Shown here in pieces: positions 18,001 to 26,796 of a stretch of 64,000 nt of DNA. The DNA is from Pseudomonas oleovorans subsp. oleovorans (GTDB lineage Bacteria > Pseudomonadota > Gammaproteobacteria > Pseudomonadales > Pseudomonadaceae): positions 1 to 64,000 of the forward strand of contig NZ_NIUB01000012.1 of the NCBI RefSeq assembly GCF_002197815.1. Reading direction: 5' to 3'. The position numbers were made by a program, and so were the translations under genes. The notes beneath the pieces were generated by a model, which saw only the letters and a program-made list of their open reading frames with translations, made no database searches and was not told the origin of the DNA. The stretch's first letter is position 1; every line of letters begins with the position of its first letter.

Positions 18001-18135
18001 CAGATCGGCCTGGTGATCGTCGGCGGGTTGCTGGTCGGCACCTTCTTCACCCTCTACGTGATTCCGACGCTGTACCTGCTGCTGAGGCGCTGGGCGCCAC
18101 TGCTCAAGATAGAGGAGGAGCCGGTGGCGGTCTGA
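15067..18135 (+). CDS. RND multidrug efflux pump, inner-membrane permease
   Basis: 1022 residues with the RND layout: TM1, a large periplasmic porter domain, TM2-7, a second porter loop, TM8-12. Visible landmarks are VQVTYPGASPEIMESQVAQPVED, the TM4 proton-relay Asp pair in GLVVDDAIVMLENIHRH, and GLITKHGILIVEFANH in the second half. The chosen GTG at 15067 (VTLSDVCIRRPVF) overlaps the adaptor stop; the longer frame starts inside the adaptor. No outer-membrane channel gene follows, so a shared TolC/OprM-like channel is presumed. Nothing in the sequence identifies the drugs. Confidence 0.94.
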   Translation: MTLSDVCIRRPVFATVLSLIVVLLGLMAYECLNVREYPNIDVPIVTVQVTYPGASPEIMESQVAQPVEDVLSGIEGLDFVTSISRAENTQITAQFRLGRSADEAANDVRDRLGRVRSLLPDEVDEPIVQKVEADAQPVVWIAFHSQQHSAMEITDLLERVIKDRLQTIPGVSEVQVRGARTFSMRIWLDPEKLAAHNLTVQDVEDALRRQNVEIPAGRIESREREFSVLSETDMRTPEQFNELILDDSQGYLLRLSDVGRAEVGPRDERTVVRFNGLPAVTLGLVKQATANPLDISDGLEAAWDDVQALLPDGMNMTVANDNSQFIRESIDNVFTTIWEAVALVILIIFIFLRSLRATLIPLVTIPVSLIGAFALMSLMGFTINTLTLLAMVLAIGLVVDDAIVMLENIHRHIEAGMKPMQAAFKGSREIAFAVIAMTLTLAAVFAPIGFMQGTTGKLFTEFAWTLAGSVLVSGFVALTLTPMMCAVMLKPHSHEQRHGRVYNLIEGFLNGLTYSYKHSLDRALRAWPLVLAVLLGAFVLCAWLFGGLRSELAPTEDTGTIVGVFNGPDGATIDYTARYAREVEAAYASIPETNRYLVIAGFPTVAQGISFMKLEDWGDRSRNQFEIRNELLPQLQDIAGMRVTPVNRPPLGQSARNQPINFVVRSSMEYAELQGYVDQLMEHMRDYPGLEGLDSDLKLNSPQLKITVNREQAVAVGTDVSVIGRSLESLFGSRQVTRFKQNGEQYDVLVQLQDVDRSNPQDLDRVYVRDRDGGMVQLSNLIEVRETVAPRELNHFNQLRAVTISANVGTGYTLGEALNHLESVAREVFPPETQYDYTGTSRDFKESSSGILLIFALALAFIFLVLAAQFESFSDPLIILFSVPLSMAGALLALKLFGGTWNIYSQIGLVTLIGLITKHGILIVEFANHLLREGKALREAVIEASVQRLRPILMTTGAMVLGSLPLAIASGAGAESRQQIGLVIVGGLLVGTFFTLYVIPTLYLLLRRWAPLLKIEEEPVAV

Positions 18136-18136
18136 A

Positions 18137-18275
18137 TCCTGTAGGAGGCGCTTTAGCGGCGAGCTTTTGCAGCCTCTCACAGTTCACTGGGCTACTATTT
18201 TTGTTGGAACGAGCTCTGCTCGCGAAGCTGCTGGCTGTAAGGCGATTCGCGAGCAGAGCTCGCTCCTACAAGTGC
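18137..18275. repeat. Clustered REP palindromes (BIME-like)
   Basis: A CTGTAGGAGGCGCTTTAGCGGCGAGC repeat is followed by two inverted 17-base arms, CGAGCTCTGCTCGCGAA at 18210-18226 and its exact reverse complement at 18246-18262, which continues into TCCTACA. This is an inverted REP pair downstream of the RND gene and before queF. It can form a stable hairpin and may act as a terminator or message stabiliser. Confidence 0.7.
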
Positions 18276-18356
18276 TTGGCGTAGTGCTTCGCGGGTGCGA
18301 CGCGGCGCTCAACCCGTTAAACTTGCGCGGTTTTTCGCCACCCTGGATTGCGCGCC

Positions 18357-19187
18357 ATGCAGCACCCCGCCGAACATTCCCCGCTGGGCAAGTCCAGCCA
18401 GTACATCGCCGAATACAGTCCAGAGCTGCTGTTCCCCATCTCGCGCACCACCAAGTGGGCAGAGCTGGGCCTCGAAGGCGCCAACCTACCGTATCAGGGT
18501 GTGGATTACTGGAACTGCTACGAGTTGTCCTGGCTGCTGCCGTCCGGCAAACCGGTGGTAGCCATCGGTGAGTTCGCCATCCCCGCAGACTCGCCGAACA
18601 TCATCGAGTCGAAGTCCTTCAAGCTGTACCTCAATTCCCTGAACCAGTCGGCTTTCGCCAGTTGGGATGAGTTGCAAGCGACGCTGGTGCACGATCTGTC
18701 GACGGTGGCCGGCAAGCCAGTGGCGGTGCGTTTGCGCTCGCTGACTGAGGTTGCTGAAGAAGGCGTGGCGACGCTGCCGGGTCAGTGCATAGACGAACTG
18801 GATATCAGCGTCAGCCAGTACGACCACCCGCAACCCGAGCTGCTGCGCTGCGACGCCGATCGCGTGGTGGAGGAGAGCCTGCACAGTCATCTGCTCAAAT
18901 CCAACTGCCCGGTTACCGGTCAGCCGGATTGGGGCAGCCTGGTCGTCGAGTATCGCGGTGCCGCGCTGGATCATGCCAGCCTGCTGGCCTATCTGGTGAG
19001 CTTCCGTCAGCACGCGGATTTTCACGAGCAGTGCGTCGAACGCATCTTCCTCGATCTGCAACGCCTGCTGCAGCCGCAGGCGCTGACTGTCTATGCGCGC
19101 TACGTGCGCCGTGGTGGGCTGGACATCAATCCGTATCGCAGCACCGAGGCGCTCACGCCGGAAAATGGCCGCCTGGCGCGCCAGTAA
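18357..19187 (+). CDS. queF: NADPH-dependent 7-cyano-7-deazaguanine reductase QueF
   Basis: 276 residues, the long two-domain QueF form. The family motif [14 protein letters not shown] and the catalytic-cysteine segment [13 protein letters not shown] are present. QueF reduces the nitrile preQ0 to the amine preQ1 in queuosine tRNA modification, in the cytosol. The ATG at 18357 gives [12 protein letters not shown], the usual Pseudomonas start; an in-frame start three codons earlier is less likely. Stand-alone gene flanked by REP elements. Confidence 0.96.
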   Translation: MQHPAEHSPLGKSSQYIAEYSPELLFPISRTTKWAELGLEGANLPYQGVDYWNCYELSWLLPSGKPVVAIGEFAIPADSPNIIESKSFKLYLNSLNQSAFASWDELQATLVHDLSTVAGKPVAVRLRSLTEVAEEGVATLPGQCIDELDISVSQYDHPQPELLRCDADRVVEESLHSHLLKSNCPVTGQPDWGSLVVEYRGAALDHASLLAYLVSFRQHADFHEQCVERIFLDLQRLLQPQALTVYARYVRRGGLDINPYRSTEALTPENGRLARQ

Positions 19188-19230
19188 CCCATGAAAAATG
19201 CCGCTTAGACAATGCTGCCAATGCGGCCTT

Positions 19231-19306
19231 TGTAGGAACCCCGCCCCGGGGCGAAGCTTTTCGCGTCAGCCCCGCTCAGGTTCGCGGCGGGGCGCCGCTC
19301 CTACAC
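19231..19306. repeat. REP pair of the CCCCGGGGCGAAGC family
   Basis: TGTAGGAACCCCGCCCCGGG followed by GCGAAGCTTTT, then an inverted GCGGCGGGGCGCCGCTCCTACA. The same family is present at 50314-50600 and 59558-59646. Confidence 0.75.
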
Positions 19307-19394
19307 GTTCGATGCATCGACGCTTGGCTAAGTGGCATTGGCCAAGCGTCGACATTTTGCTTGAAACGCCGGGCCTGAGCCGGGGGCAGGGCAT

Positions 19395-19661
19395 TCAGAT
19401 GCCCATATTGGCCAGGCTCTGCATGATGTTGCGCAGGGTGCCGGCGAGGGTAGGGTGGCTGGCCTCGAAACGTTCCACCGCCAGATTGACGCCATCGATC
19501 AGCGTGGCGTCAGGCGCTGAGGCGGCTTCACGCGCCAATTGGACTTCGATTTCCTGGGTCAGCAGGTAAAGCGATGCGCGTTCTTCCTCGCTGAGCGGCG
19601 TGTCCTGGGCCAGGTGTTGCTGGAGGGCTTCCAGTTGCTGCTGCAGGTCGCTTGCTGGCAT
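19395..19661 (-). CDS. DUF4404 family protein
   Basis: 88 residues, predicted all-helical and acidic (MPASDLQQQLEALQQHLAQDTPLSEEERASL), ending in a SHPTLAGTLRNIMQSLANMGI helix. I recognise the pattern as DUF4404, a small family in Pseudomonas. No known function. The ATG at 19661 is preceded by AAGGAGA. Independent of the HAD gene upstream by a 116-base gap. Confidence 0.75.
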   Translation of the reverse strand: MPASDLQQQLEALQQHLAQDTPLSEEERASLYLLTQEIEVQLAREAASAPDATLIDGVNLAVERFEASHPTLAGTLRNIMQSLANMGI

Positions 19662-19777
19662 AGAGTTCTCCTTATCGAATCAGCTTAGGCATTGACCCCC
19701 AGCGGCGCTGGAAGTTTTCAACCCGTACCTGAAGGTTAACCCAAGCGGGCCGGCTTTGCCTGATCAGAGTCAAAGGC

Positions 19778-20494
19778 TCAGGGCTTTTCGCCCTTGCTCC
19801 GGCGCACGCCGATATCGTCCAGGCTGGCCTCGATTTCTCCCAGATGATCGACCACCGAGTGCACGCCCAGACGATAGAGCTGCAGCGTGGCCTCGGCGCG
19901 CAGGTGTTCCTGATCGCTCGCGCCCAGTGCCTGCCAGTCGGCCAGGGCGTAGCCGCACAGTGCCCCGCAGGCCGCCAGGCCGATGGTCCAGCAGCCGGCA
20001 TTGAGCCCGGCTTGCAGCAATAGCGGATTACCGCTGACGACAACACAGCCATCCAGGCGCTCGACGTCCAGCTGGCTCAATGCCTGCCAGCAACTGTCCG
20101 GCGCTGGCCACGGCCTGGTCTGACGCGCCAGCACCGCTTCGATGGGCGTGGGCAGCGCTTCGGCCAGGCGCAGGCTGGCGTCGGCTGGCAGGTCATCCAG
20201 CCAGGCGCAGGGCGTGCCGTTCGCATGCAGGGTTTGCAGCAATTGTGCTGCACCCGGGGTCAGTTCGGCATGCTCTCCGGCCACCTCGCTCAGCGCCTGT
20301 TGCAGCGTCTGCAGTTGTGTGCTGGTTGCCGACTTGCCTAACCATGCATCCAGCGCCTGTTGCGGGGTACCGGCCAGGTTCGCGGTTGTGCGCTCGGGAT
20401 GCAGTCGCTGCAGCGCGACAGGTAGCGTGCGAGCGCCGAAGTCGACCAGGCAGCCGGACAGTTGAAAGATCAGGGCGGTGCAGGGGGAGGGCAT
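19778..20494 (-). CDS. HAD-superfamily (phosphonatase-like) protein lacking the catalytic aspartates
   Basis: 238 residues with a HAD/phosphonoacetaldehyde-hydrolase-like organisation: an N-terminal motif I region, an alpha-helical cap (about 20-90), then GTPCAWLDDLP and CVVVSGNPLLLQAGLNAGCWTIGL as degenerate motifs II and IV. In motif I the usual DxDGTLVD reads FQLSGCLVDFG, so the nucleophile Asp and acid/base Asp are Gln11 and Ser13. It is therefore probably not a phosphatase. A similar protein occurs near queF in P. aeruginosa as I remember (PA2803), so it may be a conserved non-catalytic relative rather than decay. Confidence 0.75.
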   Translation of the reverse strand: MPSPCTALIFQLSGCLVDFGARTLPVALQRLHPERTTANLAGTPQQALDAWLGKSATSTQLQTLQQALSEVAGEHAELTPGAAQLLQTLHANGTPCAWLDDLPADASLRLAEALPTPIEAVLARQTRPWPAPDSCWQALSQLDVERLDGCVVVSGNPLLLQAGLNAGCWTIGLAACGALCGYALADWQALGASDQEHLRAEATLQLYRLGVHSVVDHLGEIEASLDDIGVRRSKGEKP

Positions 20495-20556
20495 GGGATC
20501 ATCCGTGGCATTGGCCTAGGCCAATTTAACGCCGACGGATGACCGTAATGTGACCG

Positions 20557-20937
20557 CTAGCAGCTTGTTGAAATTCGCCCACGTCCTGTCTGGTTTTGCG
20601 ACGTGTGGTTTACGATATCGGCTCCAATCTGCCGGAGCCCTCGATTTCCATGCCTGGGGCCGATATCACCCAGGAGTCCCTGTTCACTGTCGCCAAGCTC
20701 GATGACTTCGTGCCGGTGAATCATCCCCTGCGCGCCATCCGCAAGCTGGCCAACACCGCCCTGCAACGGATGAGTGCTCTGTTCGACACCTTGTATGCCG
20801 ACACCGGCCGCACCTCGGTTGCCCCGGAGAAGCTGATGCGGGCGCAATTGCTGTAGCTGTTCTACTCGCTGCGCAGCGAGCGCATGCTCATGGAGCAACT
20901 GGGCTACAACCTGCTTTTTCGCTGGTTCGTCGGGTCG
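20557..20937 (+). pseudogene. Truncated IS5-family (DUF772) transposase with nonsense codon
   Basis: The left end appears to be CTAG at 20557 followed by CAGCTTGTTGAAATTC. The reading frame (MPGADITQESLFTVAKLDDFVPVNHPLRAIRKL...) carries the N-terminal DUF772 region of IS5-like transposases. At 20854 a CAG-to-TAG type change stops translation after RAQLL. Translation in the same frame continues LFYSLRSERMLMEQLGYNLLFRWFVG until about 20937, where a group II intron end begins. The catalytic DDE region is absent, so the element is dead. Confidence 0.85.
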
Positions 20938-21197
20938 CGGCAGGGACGGCAGTTACCTGCCGCCCCCCGCACAGATCCGTGCGTGCGGAACTACCGCATA
21001 CGGCTCCTGCCTCGGGTATGTAACGCGAAGCGATCCTCGGGATAAGGATGTGCATTTCTGGGCTTCGGTATGTAGATGTCTGCGAGACGATCAAAGCGTG
21101 ACCATTGAAGTCTATTACGCTGGCTGCGACGTTTGAGGGCTATCAAGACAGATCCAGCGAGGATCGCGATTGGTGTGAATACCTGCAGTTTTTCCAT
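20938..21197 (-). mobile_element. Group II intron 3' fragment with reverse transcriptase C-terminal tail
   Basis: On the minus strand the fragment ends in a domain V/VI-like fold: GGAGCCGTATGCGG...CCGCACGCACGG, then GGGCGGCAG-GTAA-CTGCCGTCCC. Upstream of it is a short frame (21197-20991) ending RNRLQWSRFDRLADIYIPKPRNAHPYPEDRFALHTRG. This looks like the last 60 or so residues of an intron-encoded maturase. The rest of the intron is missing. It lies against the IS5-like transposase, which it probably interrupted. Confidence 0.7.
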
Positions 21198-21385
21198 AGT
21201 GCGTGGTTCCTCCTCGTTACTGAGACGAGCCGGATTTTGGGTGTCGGCTGAGTCAAGTCATTAGGTGGGCGGGTGCCCCGTTTTTCAGGCGAGGAGAGGT
21301 GGGTACTGGGGGAATCGAGTGGGACGGCTCGATGGATAGGGGCTCGCATTTTTGTCAAAAAAAAGCCGGTTGGGGTGTGGCCAGG

Positions 21386-21436
21386 TGATCCTAAAGGGAT
21401 CCAGAAGTGATCCGAAACGGTGATCCAAAGCGCTCC
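21386..21436. repeat. GTGATCC direct repeats, possible IS21-family terminus
   Basis: GTGATCC occurs at about 21386, 21409 and 21420, with a GGATCC between, in short succession, followed by GCGCTCCC. Short tandem ends of this style are typical of IS21-family elements. No istA or istB frame is present, so at most an IS end remains. The stretch 21198-21385 shows no gene. Confidence 0.35.
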
Positions 21437-21520
21437 CAAAGGCTAAAGGCCTCGCTATAGAATGTGATCTCCGATTGATAGTCGTGCGACGAGCAGAAAG
21501 CGCTAGAAGTCAGGAATGGC

Positions 21521-21630
21521 GGGGTCTCCAAGCCTCTCGCAACGATTACCCGTTAACCTGGGCATCCCGGAAGGGAGCAGCCACAGCGGGAACATTGTGT
21601 GCCGGGGTGTGGCTGGCAGGGTCCACCTCC
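21521..21630 (+). ncRNA. ffs: 4.5S signal recognition particle RNA
   Basis: The sequence contains the SRP RNA core: CCCGGAAGGGAGCAGCCACA (GGAA tetraloop stem and AGCAG internal-loop strand), followed by GCGGGAACATTGTGTGCCGGGGTGTGGCTGGCAGGG, which pairs back to the 5' half. Location upstream of dnaX agrees with what I recall in Pseudomonas. It binds Ffh to target membrane proteins. A TATAGAAT hexamer region at 21456-21463 may be the -10 box. Ends are approximate. The 5' internal-loop strand reads GGGCAT where TCAGG-like bases are commonly seen. Confidence 0.85.
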
Positions 21631-21670
21631 AGTTTCCAAGCCCTTGCACCCTTCTATATCAATATCTTCA

Positions 21671-21690
21671 GCGCCCATCTGGCGGTTTTT
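21671..21690 (+). terminator. Rho-independent terminator after 4.5S RNA
   Basis: GCGCCCATCTGGCGGTTTTT: a short CGCC/GGCG stem with a five-base loop followed by five T. Confidence 0.5.
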
Positions 21691-21702
21691 GCTGTGCGCA
21701 AT

Positions 21703-21731
21703 AAAAAGCCCGCGCTTTGGGCACGGGCTTT
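21703..21731 (-). terminator. Terminator of the 21747-22034 gene
   Basis: Read on the minus strand, AGCCCGTGCCC-AAAGC-GCGGGCT forms a stem and is followed by TTTTT. It lies 16 bases after the stop codon at 21747. The flanking As and Ts may make it work in both directions. Confidence 0.75.
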
Positions 21732-21746
21732 CGGCTGTTTGCAGGT

Positions 21747-22034
21747 TCAGGCGATGCGGTAATTCAACACGCTGTCCTGTTCCTTGAGCATCTTGCGCAG
21801 ATCGGCTGGGATATTGCCGGCGCGTACAGCCAGTTCCAGGCGGATTTCTTCCAGGCTTTGGGCGAAGGCATTCTGGTCGTTGATCTGTGGCTTGGCCAGG
21901 ACGCGGCTGTAGACAGTGCTGTCGCTCTCGTCGAGCAGGGCGAGGATGATGCTGCCGTCCGGGCGCGGTGAGCTGAAGCTGACACGCAACGGATTGAACA
22001 GGTGATCGACGAGCTGTTGGTTGGTGAGTTCCAT
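21747..22034 (-). CDS. Small conserved Pseudomonas protein, DUF3509-like
   Basis: 95 residues, soluble, no cysteine. The N-terminal half has a beta-rich look (LRVSFSSPRPDGSIILALLDESDSTVYSRVL) and the C-terminal half is helical (EIRLELAVRAGNIPADLRKMLKEQ). The FxP...PDGSxxLxL pattern resembles DUF3509, a family I associate with Pseudomonas; the assignment is tentative. It ends at a clear terminator and is followed upstream by a second small protein of similar plan, 54 bases away. Confidence 0.6.
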   Translation of the reverse strand: MELTNQQLVDHLFNPLRVSFSSPRPDGSIILALLDESDSTVYSRVLAKPQINDQNAFAQSLEEIRLELAVRAGNIPADLRKMLKEQDSVLNYRIA

Positions 22035-22088
22035 GTCCTACTCCATCCTGATGGTTGATCTCCTTCGACCTCAGGATGATGACTTAGT

Positions 22089-22310
22089 TCAGGCAGTGAG
22101 CGACTGGCGGGTACGCTCGATCACCTGTTGCAGCGATTCGTCGCTGTACTGGCCTGGGTAAAGACGCTGGCTGTACTGGGCGATACCGGTCTTGTCGACC
22201 AGGGTGAAGCTGAAGCTGCCCTTGCGCGTTGCCTGGATGCGGCAGTCGAACGGCGCGAAGGCGTGAGTCAGGGTGCTGATGGCTTTCTGAATTTGATGTT
22301 GAGCATTCAT
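22089..22310 (-). CDS. Small conserved Pseudomonas protein, DUF3509-like
   Basis: 73 residues starting MNAQHQIQKAISTLTHAFAPFDCRIQ, with GSFSFTLVDKTGIAQYSQRLYP and a C-terminal helix. The AFAPF...G...TLVD pattern is DUF3509-like. The ATG at 22310 has TAAGGA ten bases upstream; the frame open to 22364 lacks such a site. Its similarity in layout to the next gene (21747-22034) suggests two related small proteins in one transcript. Function unknown. Confidence 0.6.
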   Translation of the reverse strand: MNAQHQIQKAISTLTHAFAPFDCRIQATRKGSFSFTLVDKTGIAQYSQRLYPGQYSDESLQQVIERTRQSLTA

Positions 22311-22772
22311 TCTTAGGTACTTCCTTAAAGCATGTGCGCTTCGTTGCGCGTGGTGTAGCTCCATGTGGTTGGCCGAAAAGCGGCCATAGCATGTCGAACC
22401 ATCGGAGCTTGGTTAGCACGATAAAGTTCCAATGTTACGGTTCTTAGGCGTGGTCGGTACGTCGGAGGCAGGCGGAGGATCTGCGCCAGTAAGTGGCGAG
22501 TCGGCCTGATCAGTCAGCGGATGGGATCGGGTAGGGCGGTAGCGCGAAACAGCGCTAGACGTTGAACCGGGAAACCAGCGAGGGGGCGCGAAGGCCTTTT
22601 TGACTTGCAGCGTGGTACGAACAATTCGAACTATACGCCGTTGTTCAAGAATTGAACAGCGCTATTTGCAGATCACCTCTGTGACGTCTGCGGGTATCGG
22701 TTGGCGGATGCAATTTGCTGGTTGCTCCGCTAGCATTAGCCCACTTTTGCTTTCCTCATATGACGGTTTTCC
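22311..22772. other. Gene-free intergenic region before dnaX
   Basis: 462 bases without a supportable gene between the divergent small-protein gene and dnaX. It contains TTGACT at about 22599 and an AT-richer stretch (ACGAACAATTCGAACTATACG, about 22616-22637), but no -35/-10 pair with proper spacing could be assigned. A promoter for dnaX and another for the minus-strand unit must lie here. No tRNA, repeat or hairpin terminator was seen. Confidence 0.5.
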
Positions 22773-24944
<2,172 letters not shown>

Positions 24945-24992
24945 CCGGTCGTTTCAACGACTTGTTTAACCCCGAACACCGAGGATACCGAC

Positions 24993-25319
24993 ATGATGAA
25001 AGGTGGCATGGCAGGCCTGATGAAGCAGGCTCAGCAAATGCAGGAAAAAATGCAGAAGATGCAGGAAGAACTGGCCAACGCTGAAGTTACCGGCCAGTCC
25101 GGCGCCGGCCTGGTCAGCGTGGTGATGACCGGTCGTCACGACGTCAAGCGCATCACCCTGGACGACAGCCTGATGCAGGAAGACAAGGAAGTGCTGGAAG
25201 ACCTGATTGCTGCAGCGGTCAACGATGCCGTGCGCAAGGTTGAGCAGAACAGCCAGGAAAAAATGTCTGGCATGACCGCAGGGATGCAGCTTCCCCCCGG
25301 CTTCAAAATGCCCTTCTGA
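24993..25319 (+). CDS. YbaB/EbfC nucleoid-associated protein
   Basis: 108 residues, the normal size, with the N-terminal [20 protein letters not shown] helix and central [20 protein letters not shown] strand region of the family. YbaB/EbfC binds DNA as a tweezer-like dimer. It sits between dnaX and recR as in most proteobacteria. Translation starts at the ATG at 24993; an ATG immediately after (24996) is also possible. Confidence 0.95.
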   Translation: MMKGGMAGLMKQAQQMQEKMQKMQEELANAEVTGQSGAGLVSVVMTGRHDVKRITLDDSLMQEDKEVLEDLIAAAVNDAVRKVEQNSQEKMSGMTAGMQLPPGFKMPF

Positions 25320-25521
25320 CAGGCTTCGTGCCGTCCAGTCGACGCACATGGCGGCGTTGCCGGCGAACTTGCCCTGCACGCTGCCTGATCGCCACTCTTG
25401 CCGTGTCGACTGGGCCGGCTCGTAGCCCAATGAGATGCAATCCGGGAATCTGCTCGTTGCAAATCCGTAGGGTGGGCTTTAGCCCACCAGATCTTTCCCC
25501 GCTCACCCTTGCAGGAACGCC

Positions 25522-26121
25522 ATGAGCTTCAGCCCCCTGATTCGCCAGTTGATCGACTCTCTGCGCATCCTGCCCGGTGTTGGGCAGAAGACCGCGCAGC
25601 GCATGGCGTTGCAGTTGCTCGAGCGCGATCGCAGTGGCGGTCTGCGTCTGGCGCAGGCACTGAATGCGGCGATGGAAGGCGTGGGGCACTGCAAGCGCTG
25701 CCGCAGCCTGAGCGAGGACGAGATCTGCCAGCTGTGCCTGGACGAGCGCCGCGACGACAGCCTGCTGTGTGTGGTCGAAGGTCCAATGGATGTGCACGCA
25801 GTGGAACAGACTGGTTTTCGCGGCCGTTACTTCGTGCTCAAGGGGCATCTGTCACCGCTCGATGGTCTGGGGCCAGAGGCCATCGGTATTCCGGCGCTGC
25901 TGGAGCGTATCGATGCCGGTGCTTTCAGCGAAGTGATCCTGGCCACCAACCCGACGGTGGAAGGCGAGGCCACGGCGCACTACATCGCTCAGATCCTCGC
26001 CGGCAAAGGCCTGATCGCCTCGCGCATCGCCCATGGCATGCCGCTCGGTGGCGAACTGGAACTGGTCGACGGCGGCACCCTGGCGCATGCCTTGGCAGGT
26101 CGGCGCCCGATCAGCCTGTAA
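25522..26121 (+). CDS. recR: Recombination protein RecR
   Basis: 199 residues. Helix-hairpin-helix ([24 protein letters not shown]), a four-cysteine zinc finger ([16 protein letters not shown]) and a Toprim domain ([18 protein letters not shown]...[19 protein letters not shown]) are all present. RecR works with RecF/RecO to load RecA at gaps. A CAGGAA ribosome site lies eight bases before the ATG. The 200-base gap after ybaB contains only a small GTGGGCTTTAGCCCAC hairpin. Confidence 0.97.
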   Translation: MSFSPLIRQLIDSLRILPGVGQKTAQRMALQLLERDRSGGLRLAQALNAAMEGVGHCKRCRSLSEDEICQLCLDERRDDSLLCVVEGPMDVHAVEQTGFRGRYFVLKGHLSPLDGLGPEAIGIPALLERIDAGAFSEVILATNPTVEGEATAHYIAQILAGKGLIASRIAHGMPLGGELELVDGGTLAHALAGRRPISL

Positions 26122-26151
26122 GCAGTCAAACCCTCTCGATTCGGAGTGCCA

Positions 26152-26730
26152 GTGACCACCGACACTCTGCGCCGTATTGCTCTGCTGCTCCTGCTCGGGG
26201 CGCCTCTGGCCGCACAGGCTCAATGTCCGAACGGGCAGGTACAGGTGTGTCTGGGCGCTTCCTGCTTGTGCGTGCCCGATCCGGTACGGGTGCGTGAAAA
26301 TGGCCTGAATATGGCGGCGGCGCGTCTCGAAGCCTGGTTGCTGCAATCTCGCCAGGCAGCACTGCGAGCCGGCACCGAACCTATCCCTCTGATGATTCGT
26401 GCCCAGCTCGCGCCGTTCTACGACGATGCGTTGCTTGATGAAGTGCGCTTTCGCGTGGGCATCACCGACGAGATGGACGCCGCCACCGTCATGCTGCAGA
26501 ACCCCGATGTGCAGGCCGTGACGCTGGTCGATGTGGTGGTGTTTCGCAACGCCGCTGCCGCTGAGCAGGATGCGGCGCTGTGGGCGCATGAATTGTGGCA
26601 TGTGCAGCAATACCGCGAGTGGGGCACCGATGGCTTCGCCCAGCGTTACACACGCAATTTCCAGTCAGTGGAAGGGCCAGCCTACGAGATGGGCGAGCGG
26701 GTGAGAAAGGCGTTGCGCGAGCAGAAATGA
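26152..26730 (+). CDS. Secreted DUF4157-type protein with HEXXH motif
   Basis: 192 residues from the GTG at 26152, which has GGAG five bases upstream; a GTG two codons earlier is the alternative. A signal peptide (IALLLLLGAPLAAQA) precedes a short cysteine-rich segment (CPNGQVQVCLGASCLCVPDP). A helical region and ALWAHELWHVQQYREWG follow; HELWH matches the HEXXH zinc-protease motif. DUF4157 domains are also found beside contractile injection systems, but none is nearby. It is probably periplasmic; proteolytic activity is unproven. It follows recR by 30 bases. Confidence 0.75.
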   Translation: MTTDTLRRIALLLLLGAPLAAQAQCPNGQVQVCLGASCLCVPDPVRVRENGLNMAAARLEAWLLQSRQAALRAGTEPIPLMIRAQLAPFYDDALLDEVRFRVGITDEMDAATVMLQNPDVQAVTLVDVVVFRNAAAAEQDAALWAHELWHVQQYREWGTDGFAQRYTRNFQSVEGPAYEMGERVRKALREQK

Positions 26731-26796
26731 AACGCTCGCTTGAAAACCAAGCAAGCGCTAGGTTAGGGTAGCCAAAATGATAACGGGAGTACCCGC

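Noticed and set aside
14707..18180. A 1157-codon open frame on the minus strand opposite the RND efflux genes
   Set aside because: It is the complement of two clear RND genes in GC-rich DNA; the product is His/Gln/Arg-rich with no domain.
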